DNA of 36,165 nt, taken from JBFHIJ01 sp041596515. GTDB lineage: Bacteria > Bacteroidota > Ignavibacteria > Kapaibacteriales > UBA2268. This document shows positions 1 through 8,500 of the stretch, piece by piece; within the stretch, counting starts at the first letter, position 1, and each line of letters begins with the position of its first letter. A program made the position numbers and the translations under genes. The stretch spans positions 1-36,165 of the forward strand of contig JBFHIJ010000029.1 of NCBI GenBank assembly GCA_041596515.1. The letters run 5' to 3'. The notes under the pieces are model-generated. The model did not search any database, was not told the DNA's origin, and saw only the letters and a program-made list of their open reading frames with translations.

Positions 1-2
1 AG

Positions 3-20
3 TGTAAAATAAACTCTGTC
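3..20 (+). repeat. IS256-family terminal inverted repeat (transposase 3' side)
   Basis: TGTAAAATAAACTCTGTC matches the reverse complement of 1516-1533 except for one base (A versus C at the seventh position). It lies at the window edge, so the outer boundary is set only by comparison with the other end. Confidence 0.75.
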
Positions 21-47
21 TGTTCTATTTCTATAGAAGAAAATTCT

Positions 48-90
48 AGGATGTGATTGTTAAAGATACAACTTTTTTAAATCACATCCT
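48..90. repeat. Perfect 11-bp inverted repeat inside the IS, possible terminator
   Basis: AGGATGTGATT at 48-58 pairs perfectly with AATCACATCCT at 80-90, with a 21-base loop. The minus-strand open frame described for 90-287 ends exactly at the edge of this stem, so it could act as a stem-loop terminator for leftward transcription leaving the IS. No long T tract follows the stem, so termination is uncertain. Confidence 0.45.
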
Positions 91-287
91 TATTTTTTAC
101 ATTCCTTATAGGCGCGTTTTTCCCACACTTCGACATTGCTCAGTGCAGGCACTTCGGCAATTGCTCTTTTTTGAAGATATTCTTCGATTTTAAGCATAGA
201 CAAGCTGTCCAAATTTTTTGCGTAACGAAGTTGTGCTAAAAATTTGGGTGTGTAGTCGCTCCTATTTAAATATCTAAGCGTAGCCTG
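90..287 (-). pseudogene. Open frame of unknown origin behind the transposase
   Basis: A 65-codon minus-strand frame runs from just after an in-frame TGA at 290-288 to TAA at 92-90, overlapping the end of the transposase in another frame. The translation has protein-like composition, with a segment LRYAKNLDSLSMLKIEEYLQ and the ending VWEKRAYKECKK. The only ATG is internal (197), giving 35 residues. IS256 transposases normally end where this one does, so this is extra DNA carried by the element. It could be the tail of a captured gene or simply a repeat that happens to be open; the stretch around 128-142 resembles a dispersed TTCGAC..GCTCAG motif. No family recognised. Confidence 0.3.
128..155. 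repeat. TTCGAC..GCTCAG-type motif, possible dispersed repeat
   Basis: The bases ACTTCGACATTGCTCAGTGC resemble a TTCGACTnnGCTCAG motif that recurs in many copies in numerous FCB and related genomes, usually in intergenic or IS-flanking DNA. Only one copy is visible here, so its repetitive nature is inferred from memory of the motif, not shown by this window. Confidence 0.25.
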
Positions 288-1479
288 TCAGAGCCGAAGT
301 GTATTGCCAGCTGCTGAATAATCAAGCCCCAGTTCTGCATGGGCTGTGTCCATTTTTTACTGATTTCCTGAGTGGCCAAATAAGCTAATTTCATCAAAGC
401 AGTTTCGCTTGTAAATGCTCCTTTCGTCTTGGTTACCTTGCGAACCTGTCTGTGATAGCCTTCTACGGTATTGGTTGTGTATATGATTTTTCGTATATAA
501 GGGGAATATTGAAAATATGTAGATAATTTTTCCCAGTTATTTTGCCATGATTTTATCACTATGGGATATTTATTGCCCCACTTTGTTGCAAGGTTTTCTA
601 ATTCTATCTCTGCTGTTGCCTTAGTATCAGCCTTATAGACGAGCTTTAAATCACTCATAAACGCTTTTTGTTCTTTACTGGCTACATATTTTATTGAGTT
701 GCGTATTTGATGAATAATGCACGTTTGTACTTCACATGCTGGGTAAACACTGTTGATTGCTTCAGCAAATCCTTTCAGATTATCTATTGCAGCTATTAAA
801 ATGTCTTCAACTCCTCGGTTCTGAAGCTCAGTTAATACAGATAACCAAAAATTTGCACCTTCACTTTCTGAGGAATATAAGCCTAAGATTTCTTTACGAC
901 CTGTCTTATTTATGCCCAAAACTGTATATATAGCTTTGCTTTGAATCCGCCCATTATCTTTGACTTTGAAGTGCATCGCATCCATAAATACGATTGGATA
1001 TACCGGATCTAATGGGCGATTTTGCCATGTTGAATATCCGGAATTACTTTATCGGTTATTTGCGATAAGGTCGATGCTGACACATTCATACCGTACATCT
1101 CTTCGATATACTCGGATATATCTCTAAGGCTCATTCCCTTGCCATACAGTGCTATTATTTTATTACTTAGGCTGTCTAAAAGCACTCTTTCACACTTCTT
1201 GATGATCTGAGGTTCGAAAGTTGAATTACGGTCTTGCGGAGTTTTTATCTCTACTGGACCATGATTTGTTTTAAGCGTTTTTTTACCTTTACCATTTCGC
1301 TTATTCTTTTTCGCTGGTTTGACTTCTGATAGATGTTCACTCATTTCTGCTTCGAGTGCTGCTTCTAAGAATTGCTGTAGTAAAGGGGCAAATGCACCAT
1401 CTTTACCTAACAGTGATTTACCCTCTTTAAATTGCTTAATCGCTTTCTCTTGAATCGATTTGTAATCTTGTTCGTTCAT
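266..1479 (-). pseudogene. IS256-family transposase, frameshifted
   Basis: This is a Mutator/IS256-type DDE transposase of about 404 residues, split by one missing base. The N-terminal piece (1009-1479, ATG at 1479) has the usual basic region and the family's helix-turn-helix-like segment (GMSLRDISEYIEEMYG), then runs into TAG after the codons for GKIAH. Changing frame near 1028 restores the expected sequence: TGG CAA AAT CGC CCA at 1027-1013 reads WQNRP, followed by LDPVYPIVFMDAMHFK. The second piece (266-985) carries the catalytic acids: D2 (MDAMHFKV), D68 (AAIDNLKGF) and E175 (NTVEGYHRQ), plus the C..H..RN motif near residue 89. No slippery sequence is obvious at the junction, so inactivation or a sequencing error is likelier than programmed frameshifting. 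Confidence 0.88.
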
Positions 1480-1515
1480 GGCTCTGTCCTTTGATTTATT
1501 ATTATAACTCTAATG

Positions 1516-1533
1516 GACAGAGTTTAGTTTACA
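1516..1533 (-). repeat. IS256-family terminal inverted repeat (transposase 5' side)
   Basis: On the minus strand this reads TGTAAACTAAACTCTGTC and matches 3-20 at 17 of 18 positions. It lies 37 bases upstream of the transposase start. The last four codons of the neighbouring CxxC gene are read out of this repeat. Confidence 0.75.
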
Positions 1534-1925
1534 GTCTCCCGAAATTCAATCTTTCTTTTTGTATCTGATATATAAAGAATTGCAGGTGTCTGTACTATTG
1601 GGAACATACTAAATATACCTTCTTTTACATCAACGGGTGGCCATTTATCATCGCTACAATGAATATCAAAATAGACGTTTTCTGTCTTTAGTAATTTCTT
1701 AGCTTTTGTGTACATCTCTTTTCTATACTTGTTAAAAAGTGAACAACGTAATATAACAATTAGATTATTCTCTATATTATTGCTGTTGAAAGTTTCTATC
1801 TCGTTTGCAATTTTTATAAAGCAGTCAATACAGTTATAGTCACTAATAAAAAACAACTATATTTTCCCCCTCAGTAAGCAAACTGTCTAATTGCACATTT
1901 TCTTTAACAAGAGTTCTTTCCCTCT
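1524..1925 (-). pseudogene. CxxC thioredoxin-like protein remnant, truncated by the IS
   Basis: A minus-strand frame encodes a thioredoxin-like protein. The 110 codons from a TTG at 1856 give FFISDYNCIDCF (Cys9 and Cys12 in a CxxC redox-type motif), alternating helix/strand-like segments, and a late PAILYI segment, as in the cis-Pro region of thioredoxin folds. An in-frame TAG sits directly before the TTG, but removing one T from the run of six at 1848-1853 joins it smoothly to upstream codons reading VKENVQLDSLLTEGENIVVF, which completes the first beta strand. So the gene appears to have suffered a homopolymer frameshift. Its 3' end is cut: the final residues TVN come from the IS terminal repeat. 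The 5' end runs into an IS21-like terminus. Substrate and exact family are unknown. Confidence 0.5.
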
Positions 1926-1965
1926 GAATTTTGACCCGTTTTTGTCAGCAAAATTGCCCCACCCC
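1926..1965. mobile_element. Possible IS21-type terminus relic
   Basis: GAATTTTGACCC (1926-1937) and CAAAATTGCCCC (about 1950-1961) form two similar blocks about 23 bases apart in the same orientation. Spaced internal repeats with a TTTTGACCC core are typical of IS21-family ends in Bacteroidota. No istA/istB coding sequence is present in the window, so this would be a solo end or remnant. Based on pattern only. Confidence 0.3.
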
Positions 1966-2022
1966 AATAATATTATTTATTTATAATACACCTCAGTCTA
2001 AAACTTTTTAAGTTGATAAAAT

Positions 2023-2060
2023 ATTGATAAATGTATGACATACAGTTGTCATATATCAAT
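2023..2060. promoter_or_regulatory. Long inverted repeat upstream of the zinc-ribbon gene
   Basis: ATTGATA (2023-2029), aatg, TATGACA (2034-2040), a six-base spacer, then TGTCATA (2047-2053) and TATCAAT (2054-2060). Both half-sites are exact complements of one another, with a four-base insertion in the left arm. This fits a dimeric regulator operator, or two nested operators, better than a terminator, since no T run follows. It lies 52 bases before the zinc-ribbon start codon. The binding protein is unknown. Confidence 0.45.
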
Positions 2061-2111
2061 ATGTAAGTTTGTATTGTAATTGATTTACGATAATACTTAA
2101 GGAGTTCTATT

Positions 2112-2351
2112 ATGGAAAAACAAGAATTTTGCTACTCTTGCGGCGCACCACTCGCACACCCTAATTTTCAGGGCAAACATGAAAATTATTGCAAATTTTG
2201 CAAAGATGATGAAGGTAATACACCTCCAAAAGAAGTGATCCAAGGCGGTGTCGCTGAGTGGTTTATGTCATGGCATCCCCGCGTAACTAAAGAACAGGCA
2301 AATGAAAGAGCAGGGCACTATATGAACGCTATGCCACACTGGGCAGAGTAG
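2112..2351 (+). CDS. Small zinc-ribbon protein
   Basis: The protein has 79 residues. Two CxxC knuckles are visible, C7-C10 (FCYSCGAPL) and C27-C30 (YCKFCKDD), which would bind one zinc. The C-terminal half (VAEWFMSWHPRV, then YMNAMPHWAE) is the conserved tail of the putative zinc-ribbon family (Pfam Zn_ribbon_2-like), so the protein looks complete. The function of the family is not established; small size and a single zinc site suggest nucleic-acid or protein binding. The start is supported by AAGGAG at 2099-2104, seven bases before the ATG. It is monocistronic, preceded by a long inverted repeat and followed by a strong terminator shared with the convergent gene. Confidence 0.85.
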   Translation: MEKQEFCYSCGAPLAHPNFQGKHENYCKFCKDDEGNTPPKEVIQGGVAEWFMSWHPRVTKEQANERAGHYMNAMPHWAE

Positions 2352-2373
2352 TATTTAGTTTCAAATAGGTACG

Positions 2374-2410
2374 CAAATGGGCTAATTGAATAAACCAATT
2401 AGCCCATTTG
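2374..2410. terminator. Bidirectional intrinsic terminator
   Basis: CAAATGGGCTAATTG at 2374-2388 pairs perfectly over 15 bp with 2396-2410, with a seven-base loop. It lies between the stop codons of the convergent zinc-ribbon gene (2351) and secreted-protein gene (2431) and can serve both. Confidence 0.85.
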
Positions 2411-2430
2411 TTATATTAAAAATATGTTTA

Positions 2431-3351
2431 TTACTTGCTTCTGTCCACAAGTATTTCTACTCCGTTTCTTTTCAGACTTTCTAAAATATAATCTACTTCA
2501 ATAAAATGCCAACCGGGTACTATGTCACTATCTTTACCATTTATAAGCCTAACTTTCTGCTCTAGTTTTGCATTTACAAAAATAGGTACACGATATTTCA
2601 AACTAAAGAAATAATCGTTGAAGCCTGTAAGTACAGTTGTCAAATCAATATAAACCCCATCGGCATCTAATTCAAAGCTACCTTGACCTGTCTTAATAAA
2701 TTCAACTCTGTAACAATCAAAGCCCAAAGTATCTTTCGCAGGTTTCATTTTGTACAAGCAGGTCTGCCTAACTAAAGGAGCAGGGACTGAGTTTTCATTC
2801 CAGTCCACTAACTGTTTCATTGCGTTCCAGCCTTGGTTAGTGCGTGCAGTTTTAATTTTCATACTTTCTATCAAAGGAGGATTAAAAACACTTCCTGGTG
2901 CAGTTGCAGCCTTTGTAGAGTCATCAGGATAAGAAGCAATCCTTTTCCCGGTAGAATCTATAACTAAAAATGCTTTCCTATTTATCCATGCAGATGATTC
3001 TCTTTTGACATTTTCAACATCACCTTGGCTTTCCATAGCTACATAATCGAGCAGCATTTGAGTAAGATGGAAATTACCTGATTTATCAACAGAATCGCAA
3101 GTAATCATCCATTTTTCATACCTTATGCGTAATAAAGCAGGGTCAAATCCTCGGACAATGCTGTCATGTGCCTCAGCCCTGTAAATAAGAGTATCACCGG
3201 GCACAAAATTATATCTTATATCAGTAGTATCTACCGGAATACGAGTTTGAGACATTTGATCAAAAACACTATCTCTTTTTGCAACTTGAGCCATAGCAAA
3301 AGAACTGAAAGCTAAAGTAAAAAGCACCAATAGAATGCTGTATTTTTTCAT
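2431..3351 (-). CDS. Secreted protein of unknown function
   Basis: The protein has 306 residues with a clear Sec signal peptide: MKKYS, a hydrophobic core LLVLFTLAFSSFAMA, and cleavage likely after AMA. The mature part is rich in short beta-like segments (RYNFVPGDTLIYRAEAHDS; YEKWMITCDSVDKSG) and has no transmembrane helix, so it is probably periplasmic or on the surface. The pattern of a poorly conserved all-beta protein with many VDxxG and DS turns resembles DUF6263-like secreted FCB proteins, but I do not recognise a specific family. It lies downstream of the YgjP-like gene on the same strand with a 134-base gap that holds a 14-bp palindrome. Confidence 0.75.
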   Translation of the reverse strand: MKKYSILLVLFTLAFSSFAMAQVAKRDSVFDQMSQTRIPVDTTDIRYNFVPGDTLIYRAEAHDSIVRGFDPALLRIRYEKWMITCDSVDKSGNFHLTQMLLDYVAMESQGDVENVKRESSAWINRKAFLVIDSTGKRIASYPDDSTKAATAPGSVFNPPLIESMKIKTARTNQGWNAMKQLVDWNENSVPAPLVRQTCLYKMKPAKDTLGFDCYRVEFIKTGQGSFELDADGVYIDLTTVLTGFNDYFFSLKYRVPIFVNAKLEQKVRLINGKDSDIVPGWHFIEVDYILESLKRNGVEILVDRSK

Positions 3352-3401
3352 ATAACTTCTTAATTATTTTAAACATATATTATCAAGATACATCTTTTTT
3401 G

Positions 3402-3453
3402 CGATTTTACAAAGGATAAGCAAAATCGAGGAGCAATACCAGAGCATGCTCTG
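3402..3453. repeat. Stem-loop and 14-bp palindrome between minus-strand genes
   Basis: CGATTTT (3402-3408) pairs with AAAATCG (3422-3428). Next to it, CAGAGCATGCTCTG at 3440-3453 is a perfect palindrome. They lie in the 134 bases upstream of the secreted-protein start (3351) and could be a regulatory site or transcript structure. No T tract follows in either direction, so a terminator is unlikely. Confidence 0.3.
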
Positions 3454-3485
3454 ATGATTTAGACTTAAACTATAACTATATAGAA

Positions 3486-4148
3486 TTAAATTTTATATGT
3501 AGCAGCATGCTCATGCATCCAGTCTACTCTCGATTTATAATCAGGCATTATTTTGTGGACTATATCCCAAAATTCTTTGCTGTGATCCAAATATATAAGA
3601 TGAGCCAGCTCATGAATAATAACATAATCAATAATTCTAAATGGGAAAGGTATAAGATGGAAGCTTAAATTAATGTTACCCCTGCCACTGCAAGACCCCC
3701 AGCGTTTTTCAGCACTGGAAATTTTAAATTTTTCAGGCTTAAGGTTAACCTTTTCGGCGACTTCCCAAGCTCTTTTTATAAGAGCATGTTTAGCATAGTT
3801 TTTATAAAACGAAAATATAATATTTCTTGTATGTTCTTTACTGTCATAGTCTACTTTAAAAAGACCATCCTTATGGATAAGAGCATACTTTAAATCTTTT
3901 ACAAATGTTAGTCTGCGTTCCTCACCCAATAAATAGAACATTTCGCCTTCTTTATATTCATGAGCTTTAGAAGTATGTTTTTCTACTTCAATTTGTTTTT
4001 TTATTATCCAATCACGATGTTTTTCTAAATGCTTATCTATTTGGGTCTTTGTCATCTGATTTGGCCCGCGCACTATTATATTTTTCTCAAGATCAACTTG
4101 AATACTTATAGTTTTACGATTTGATTTAATTACAGTAACTTGGCTCAT
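3486..4148 (-). CDS. YgjP-like zinc metallopeptidase (DUF45 family)
   Basis: The 220-residue protein matches the YgjP/SprT-like M48-type metallopeptidase family. The zinc site is visible as HELAH at residues 179-183 with a third ligand H189 (LIYLDHSKEFW), and the family hallmark KRWGSC..RGNINLS lies just before it. The N-terminal 100 residues carry the expected RKTISIQVD and GPNQMTKTQIDKHLEKH segments. There is no signal peptide or membrane segment, so it is cytoplasmic. Its physiological substrate is unknown for the family. The start ATG at 4148 faces away from hflX; the intervening 105 bases are AT-rich and probably hold both promoters. Confidence 0.9.
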   Translation of the reverse strand: MSQVTVIKSNRKTISIQVDLEKNIIVRGPNQMTKTQIDKHLEKHRDWIIKKQIEVEKHTSKAHEYKEGEMFYLLGEERRLTFVKDLKYALIHKDGLFKVDYDSKEHTRNIIFSFYKNYAKHALIKRAWEVAEKVNLKPEKFKISSAEKRWGSCSGRGNINLSFHLIPFPFRIIDYVIIHELAHLIYLDHSKEFWDIVHKIMPDYKSRVDWMHEHAATYKI

Positions 4149-4253
4149 AAACCTGCAAATACTATTTATAACATTTACAAATGTATTGAATATTCAGCAA
4201 TTTTTTTTATAATTTGTAAAACAATTTTCTTTATTTAAAAGAAAGGATGAAAC

Positions 4254-5522
4254 TTGTACGATACTTTAGACAAAAAGGAAAGAGCAATAGCGATCTCCGT
4301 AGTAAAAAAAGGTGCTGATAGAGATAAAACTAAAGAAAATCTCGAAGAGTTATCTTTTTTAGCTGAAACAGCAGGTGCCGAAGTAGTTGAAATGATTTAC
4401 CAAGAGCTTGTAAAACCAAGTAAAAGCACTGCTATCGGCAAAGGTAAGGTTGCCGAATTAAAAGAATTGATTGTGGAACAAAATATAGATCTAATCATTT
4501 TTGATGATGACCTTACTCCTGCTCAAGTTAGAAATCTCGAAACTGAGCTTCAAATAAAAGTATTAGACAGAAGTGGCATAATACTTGACATTTTTGTGGA
4601 AAGAGCGCAAACTAATGAAGCAAAAACGCAAGTTGAACTAGCTCAGCTGCAATACTTAATGCCAAGGCTAACAAGAATGTGGACACACCTTTCCAAACAG
4701 TATGGTGGTATAGGCACAAAAGGTCCGGGTGAAACCCAAATTGAAACCGATAGACGTATCATTCGTAATAGAATTCAATTATTAAAAGAGAAGTTAGACT
4801 TAATCTCAACTCAAAAAGAACAACAACGTAAAGGTAGAAAATCAATGCCTCGTTTTGCTCTGGTAGGCTATACTAATGCCGGCAAGTCTACTCTTATGAA
4901 AAACATTACAAATGAAAATGTTTATGTGGAAGATAAACTATTTGCCACTTTAGACACAACCGTTAGGATTTTTGATTTGCCATCAGGGCAGGAAGCTTTA
5001 CTTTCTGATACTGTAGGCTTTATCAAAAAACTACCAACTCACTTAGTGGCTTCTTTTAGATCAACTCTTGCAGAAGCATCCGAAGCTGATATTATTTTAC
5101 ATGTGGTTGATGTTTCTAATCCATTTTTCAGAGAGCATATTGACATTGTAGAAAAGACTCTACAATCTCTAAATATAACTGATATACCAACTATTTTAGT
5201 ATGTAATAAAATAGATAAGTTGGAAGATTTGGACGGGTTGAAACTAATTGAAGAAGAATATAAGGATTGTCTGTTTGTAGCCGCATCGAAAGGACTTAAT
5301 GTCCAGACTCTGCTTGAAAGAATGCAGGAGAAGTACAACGAAAACTGCAAAACTACCAGTCTGATTATCCCTTATAGTGAGTCACAACGAGTTTCATGGC
5401 TGTATAAATATTGCGAAATAATAGAACGAGACGACACGGACAACGGGACTGAAATTACCCTGCGAGTTCCTGTAGATCAGGAAGAGTATTTTGCAAACCA
5501 CTACAAACCATTTATTCAATAA
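4254..5522 (+). CDS. hflX: GTPase HflX
   Basis: HflX is a ribosome-binding GTPase that splits stalled or heat-damaged 70S ribosomes. The 422-residue protein has the HflX N-terminal domain, the family signature GGIGTKGPGETQIETDRR at about 151-168, a helical linker, and a TRAFAC GTPase domain with G1 GYTNAGKST (205-213), G3 DTVGF (252-256), G4 NKID (318-321) and a SAS-like G5 (VAASKG). The start is a TTG at 4254, with AAGGA about seven bases upstream; an ATG at 4247 is in another frame. It is followed after 13 bases by mfd, so the two are probably co-transcribed. Confidence 0.95.
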   Translation: MYDTLDKKERAIAISVVKKGADRDKTKENLEELSFLAETAGAEVVEMIYQELVKPSKSTAIGKGKVAELKELIVEQNIDLIIFDDDLTPAQVRNLETELQIKVLDRSGIILDIFVERAQTNEAKTQVELAQLQYLMPRLTRMWTHLSKQYGGIGTKGPGETQIETDRRIIRNRIQLLKEKLDLISTQKEQQRKGRKSMPRFALVGYTNAGKSTLMKNITNENVYVEDKLFATLDTTVRIFDLPSGQEALLSDTVGFIKKLPTHLVASFRSTLAEASEADIILHVVDVSNPFFREHIDIVEKTLQSLNITDIPTILVCNKIDKLEDLDGLKLIEEEYKDCLFVAASKGLNVQTLLERMQEKYNENCKTTSLIIPYSESQRVSWLYKYCEIIERDDTDNGTEITLRVPVDQEEYFANHYKPFIQ

Positions 5523-5535
5523 TATTTATATAGGT

Positions 5536-8500
5536 ATGGGTATGTTCCAAGATTTGATATCAAAAATCAAATCTCTTAAATCAGTCAAGGAAATTAGCTC
5601 TAAAATAGATTCCGGAAATAGCTTAGATATTAAATTAAATGCAAACTCTTCTACTGCTTTTTTTCTTAGTGCTCTAAGCGAACTTTCAAAGAAGCAGTTC
5701 TTTATTGTTACTAAAGATTATGATTCTGCAGAGCGGTGGTATAATGACTTAAAGCTATCTATGGAAGATGAGCAGATAGCTTTCCTATCCAAGCCCAAAA
5801 AAAATATCAAGTTTGAGGCGGAAGATGCGGATTCTCATTATGGTTGGTTAGTAGACGGTTTACGAAAAATTTCAGAGAACAAGAAATCTATTGCTATTAT
5901 TGAAGAATCTATTTTTGATTTGGAAATACCTATTCAGCAAGATATTACCGGCAATAAAAAAACGATAAAGAAGGATCAGAATTTAGATTTTGATGACTTT
6001 GTTAAATCCAATATACTAAATGGATTTAACAGAAAAGATTTTGTGGAGCAGGAAGGTGATATTGCTATCCGTGGTGGAATTGTTGACATCTTCCCTATTG
6101 GCTGGTCTAACCCCTTGAGGATTGAATTTTGGGGTAATGATATCGAATCTATAAGAGAATTTGATGTGTTATCGCAGCGTAGTATCAAAGAGCATAAAGA
6201 TTTAAGTTATATAGCCAATGTATTCCACAAGTCAAACCTTGGAGACACTTGCTCCATTTTGGAATATATTTCTAAGGATAATATCATTGTTTTAGATGAG
6301 AAAGATTCGTTAGAGATAGATACTAATCATCTATTTGATTCCAGAATTGTTATAGGTCTCTCCTATATAGGAAAATCTGACTATTCATTTACTACTAAAT
6401 CCCAGCCGGCTTTTGCCAGCTCTGTAAAGGCAATATGCCAAAACCTCAGAGAATACTCCTTACTTGGATATGATTTATTTCTTTCAGCCGATGGATTCAA
6501 TGCCCTCAACAGACTTAAAGATTTAGTCACTAACTCCCTAGAAAATGATGATTTAGAAGATTCTAATTTAGACTCTGCTGAAAAGACTTTAGAAAAAATA
6601 CATTGGAGCGATACAACTCCTGCCTATGGCTTTGTTTCTGATGACTTCAAATTAGTATGCTACACAGAGCATCAACTTTTTGACAGGATGAGAGCCAAAG
6701 CTAATCTGAGAAATAACAAAAAAGGAATTACACTCAAAGAACTAAAACAACTCAACCCCGGTGATTTTGTTGTACATGAGGACAAAGGTGTAGCTAAGTT
6801 TCAAGGATTTGAAACTGTTAAACTTGGCGATTCTTTACAGGACTGTGCAAAGCTTATGTTTGCTGGTAATGACATTTTATATGTCCATCTGAATTACATT
6901 AATAAAATTCAGAAGTACTCTGCTGGTGAAGGGCATATGCCTATTCTGTCCAAATTAGGCGGCACTGAGTGGATTAGAAAGAAACAGCGAACAAAGAAAA
7001 AGCTTAAAGATATTGCAAGAGAATTGATAAAACTCTATGCTGAAAGAAAGATGCAACCCGGCTATGCTTTCGAGGCTGATAATGTATGGCAAAAGGAATT
7101 TGAAGCTTCTTTTATGTATGAGGATACTCCTGATCAAGCATCTGCTACTGATGACTTTAAAAGGGATATGGAAAATTCTACTCCTATGGATCGTTTGGTA
7201 TGTGGTGATGTTGGTTTTGGTAAAACTGAGATTGCTATTAGAGCAGCTTTTAAGGCAGTCCAAAGCGGAAAGCAGGTTGCAGTGCTTGTACCAACCACTA
7301 TCCTTGCTCAGCAGCATCATATGACGTTTAAAGATAGACTAAATAGGTATCCTATAAACTCTGATGTTATTTCCAGATTTAGAACTAAAAAAGAACAAAC
7401 GGCTATCTTAGAAAAATTAGAAATGGGCGGAGTAGATATTCTCATCGGTACGCATAGAATACTTTCTAAAGATATTCAATTCAAAAATCTTGGTCTTATA
7501 ATCATTGACGAAGAGCATCGTTTTGGAGTAGCAGCTAAAGAAAAATTACGCCAAATGAAATCAACTATAGACACTCTTACTTTAACGGCAACACCTATCC
7601 CACGTACTTTAAATTTCTCTCTGATGGGTGCCCGAGATTTAAGTATTATAGAAACTCCTCCAAGAAACAGAATACCTGTAGACACGCAAATCATAGAATG
7701 GGAAGCAGATCCTATTAAAGAAGCAATCAAAAAAGAATTAGACCGAGGAGGTCAAGTTTTCTTTGTTAATGATAAAGTGCAAGATTTGGAAAAACTAATG
7801 CTTGATATCAAATCGCTAATGCCCGAAGTCAAAATTGCAATGGCTCATGGCCAGATGAAAACTTCAGAGCTTGAATCTGTAATGCAAAAATTTATTTCCG
7901 GCAAGTTTGATGTACTTCTTGCTACTAAAATAATTGAATCAGGTATTGATATTCCTAATGCAAACACTATGCTAATTAATAAGGCTCAAAACTTTGGATT
8001 AGCAGAGCTATATCAGCTACGCGGAAGAGTTGGCAGAGCAAATAAACAAGCGTATTGTTACTTGATTATTCCACAGATAAAAAAACTTCCTCAAAAAGCT
8101 TTGCAGAGATTGCAAGCTATAGAAGAGTTTACTGATCTTGGTAGTGGATTTAAACTTGCTATGAAAGATATGGAAATTAGAGGAGCCGGGAACTTATTAG
8201 GAGCTGAGCAGAGTGGTTTTATTATTGATATGGGATTTGAACTATTCCATAAAATTTTAGATGAAGCAGTTGCAGAACTTAAAGATCAAGAATTTAAAGA
8301 CTTTTTTGCAAAAGATGATGATCATTCAAAAACTGAATTTTTAAATGATGATATAGCTATAGAGCTTAATTCGGACGCTTTACTGCCTGAAACTTATGTA
8401 CGCAGAGACACAGATAGGTTTGAACTGTATAAAAAAATGTATTCTCTTAGGACTTATGCGGAATTGGAGCAGTTAACAAAAGAGTTAGAGGATAAATATG

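Larger units (their letters stand above)
3..1533 (-). mobile_element. IS256-family insertion sequence
   Basis: The element is bounded by imperfect terminal inverted repeats, TGTAAAATAAACTCTGTC at 3-20 and its counterpart GACAGAGTTTAGTTTACA at 1516-1533 (17 of 18 bases match). It encodes a single IS256-type DDE transposase on the minus strand, now frameshifted. At about 1.53 kb it is longer than a typical IS256 member because roughly 180 bases lie between the transposase stop and the right-hand repeat. The target duplication cannot be checked: only two bases lie outside the repeat at the window edge. The element sits inside the 3' end of a small CxxC protein gene. Confidence 0.85.

Noticed and set aside
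1009..1030. Programmed ribosomal frameshift joining the two transposase parts
   Set aside because: IS256 members normally use a single frame, and there is no heptameric slippery sequence or stem-loop at the junction; a missing base is simpler.
2069..2096. TTGTAT with 16-base spacer and TAATAC, a sigma-70-like promoter for the zinc-ribbon gene
   Set aside because: Transcription would start at or after the ribosome site AAGGAG (2099-2104), leaving no usable leader; a promoter further upstream near the inverted repeat is likelier.
2750..2932. Plus-strand frame inside the secreted-protein gene
   Set aside because: Fully covered by a better gene on the opposite strand, and no ribosome site.
6955..7730. 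Long open frames in other frames inside mfd
   Set aside because: They lie wholly within a well-conserved gene, start without ribosome sites and have low-complexity translations; they are shadows.
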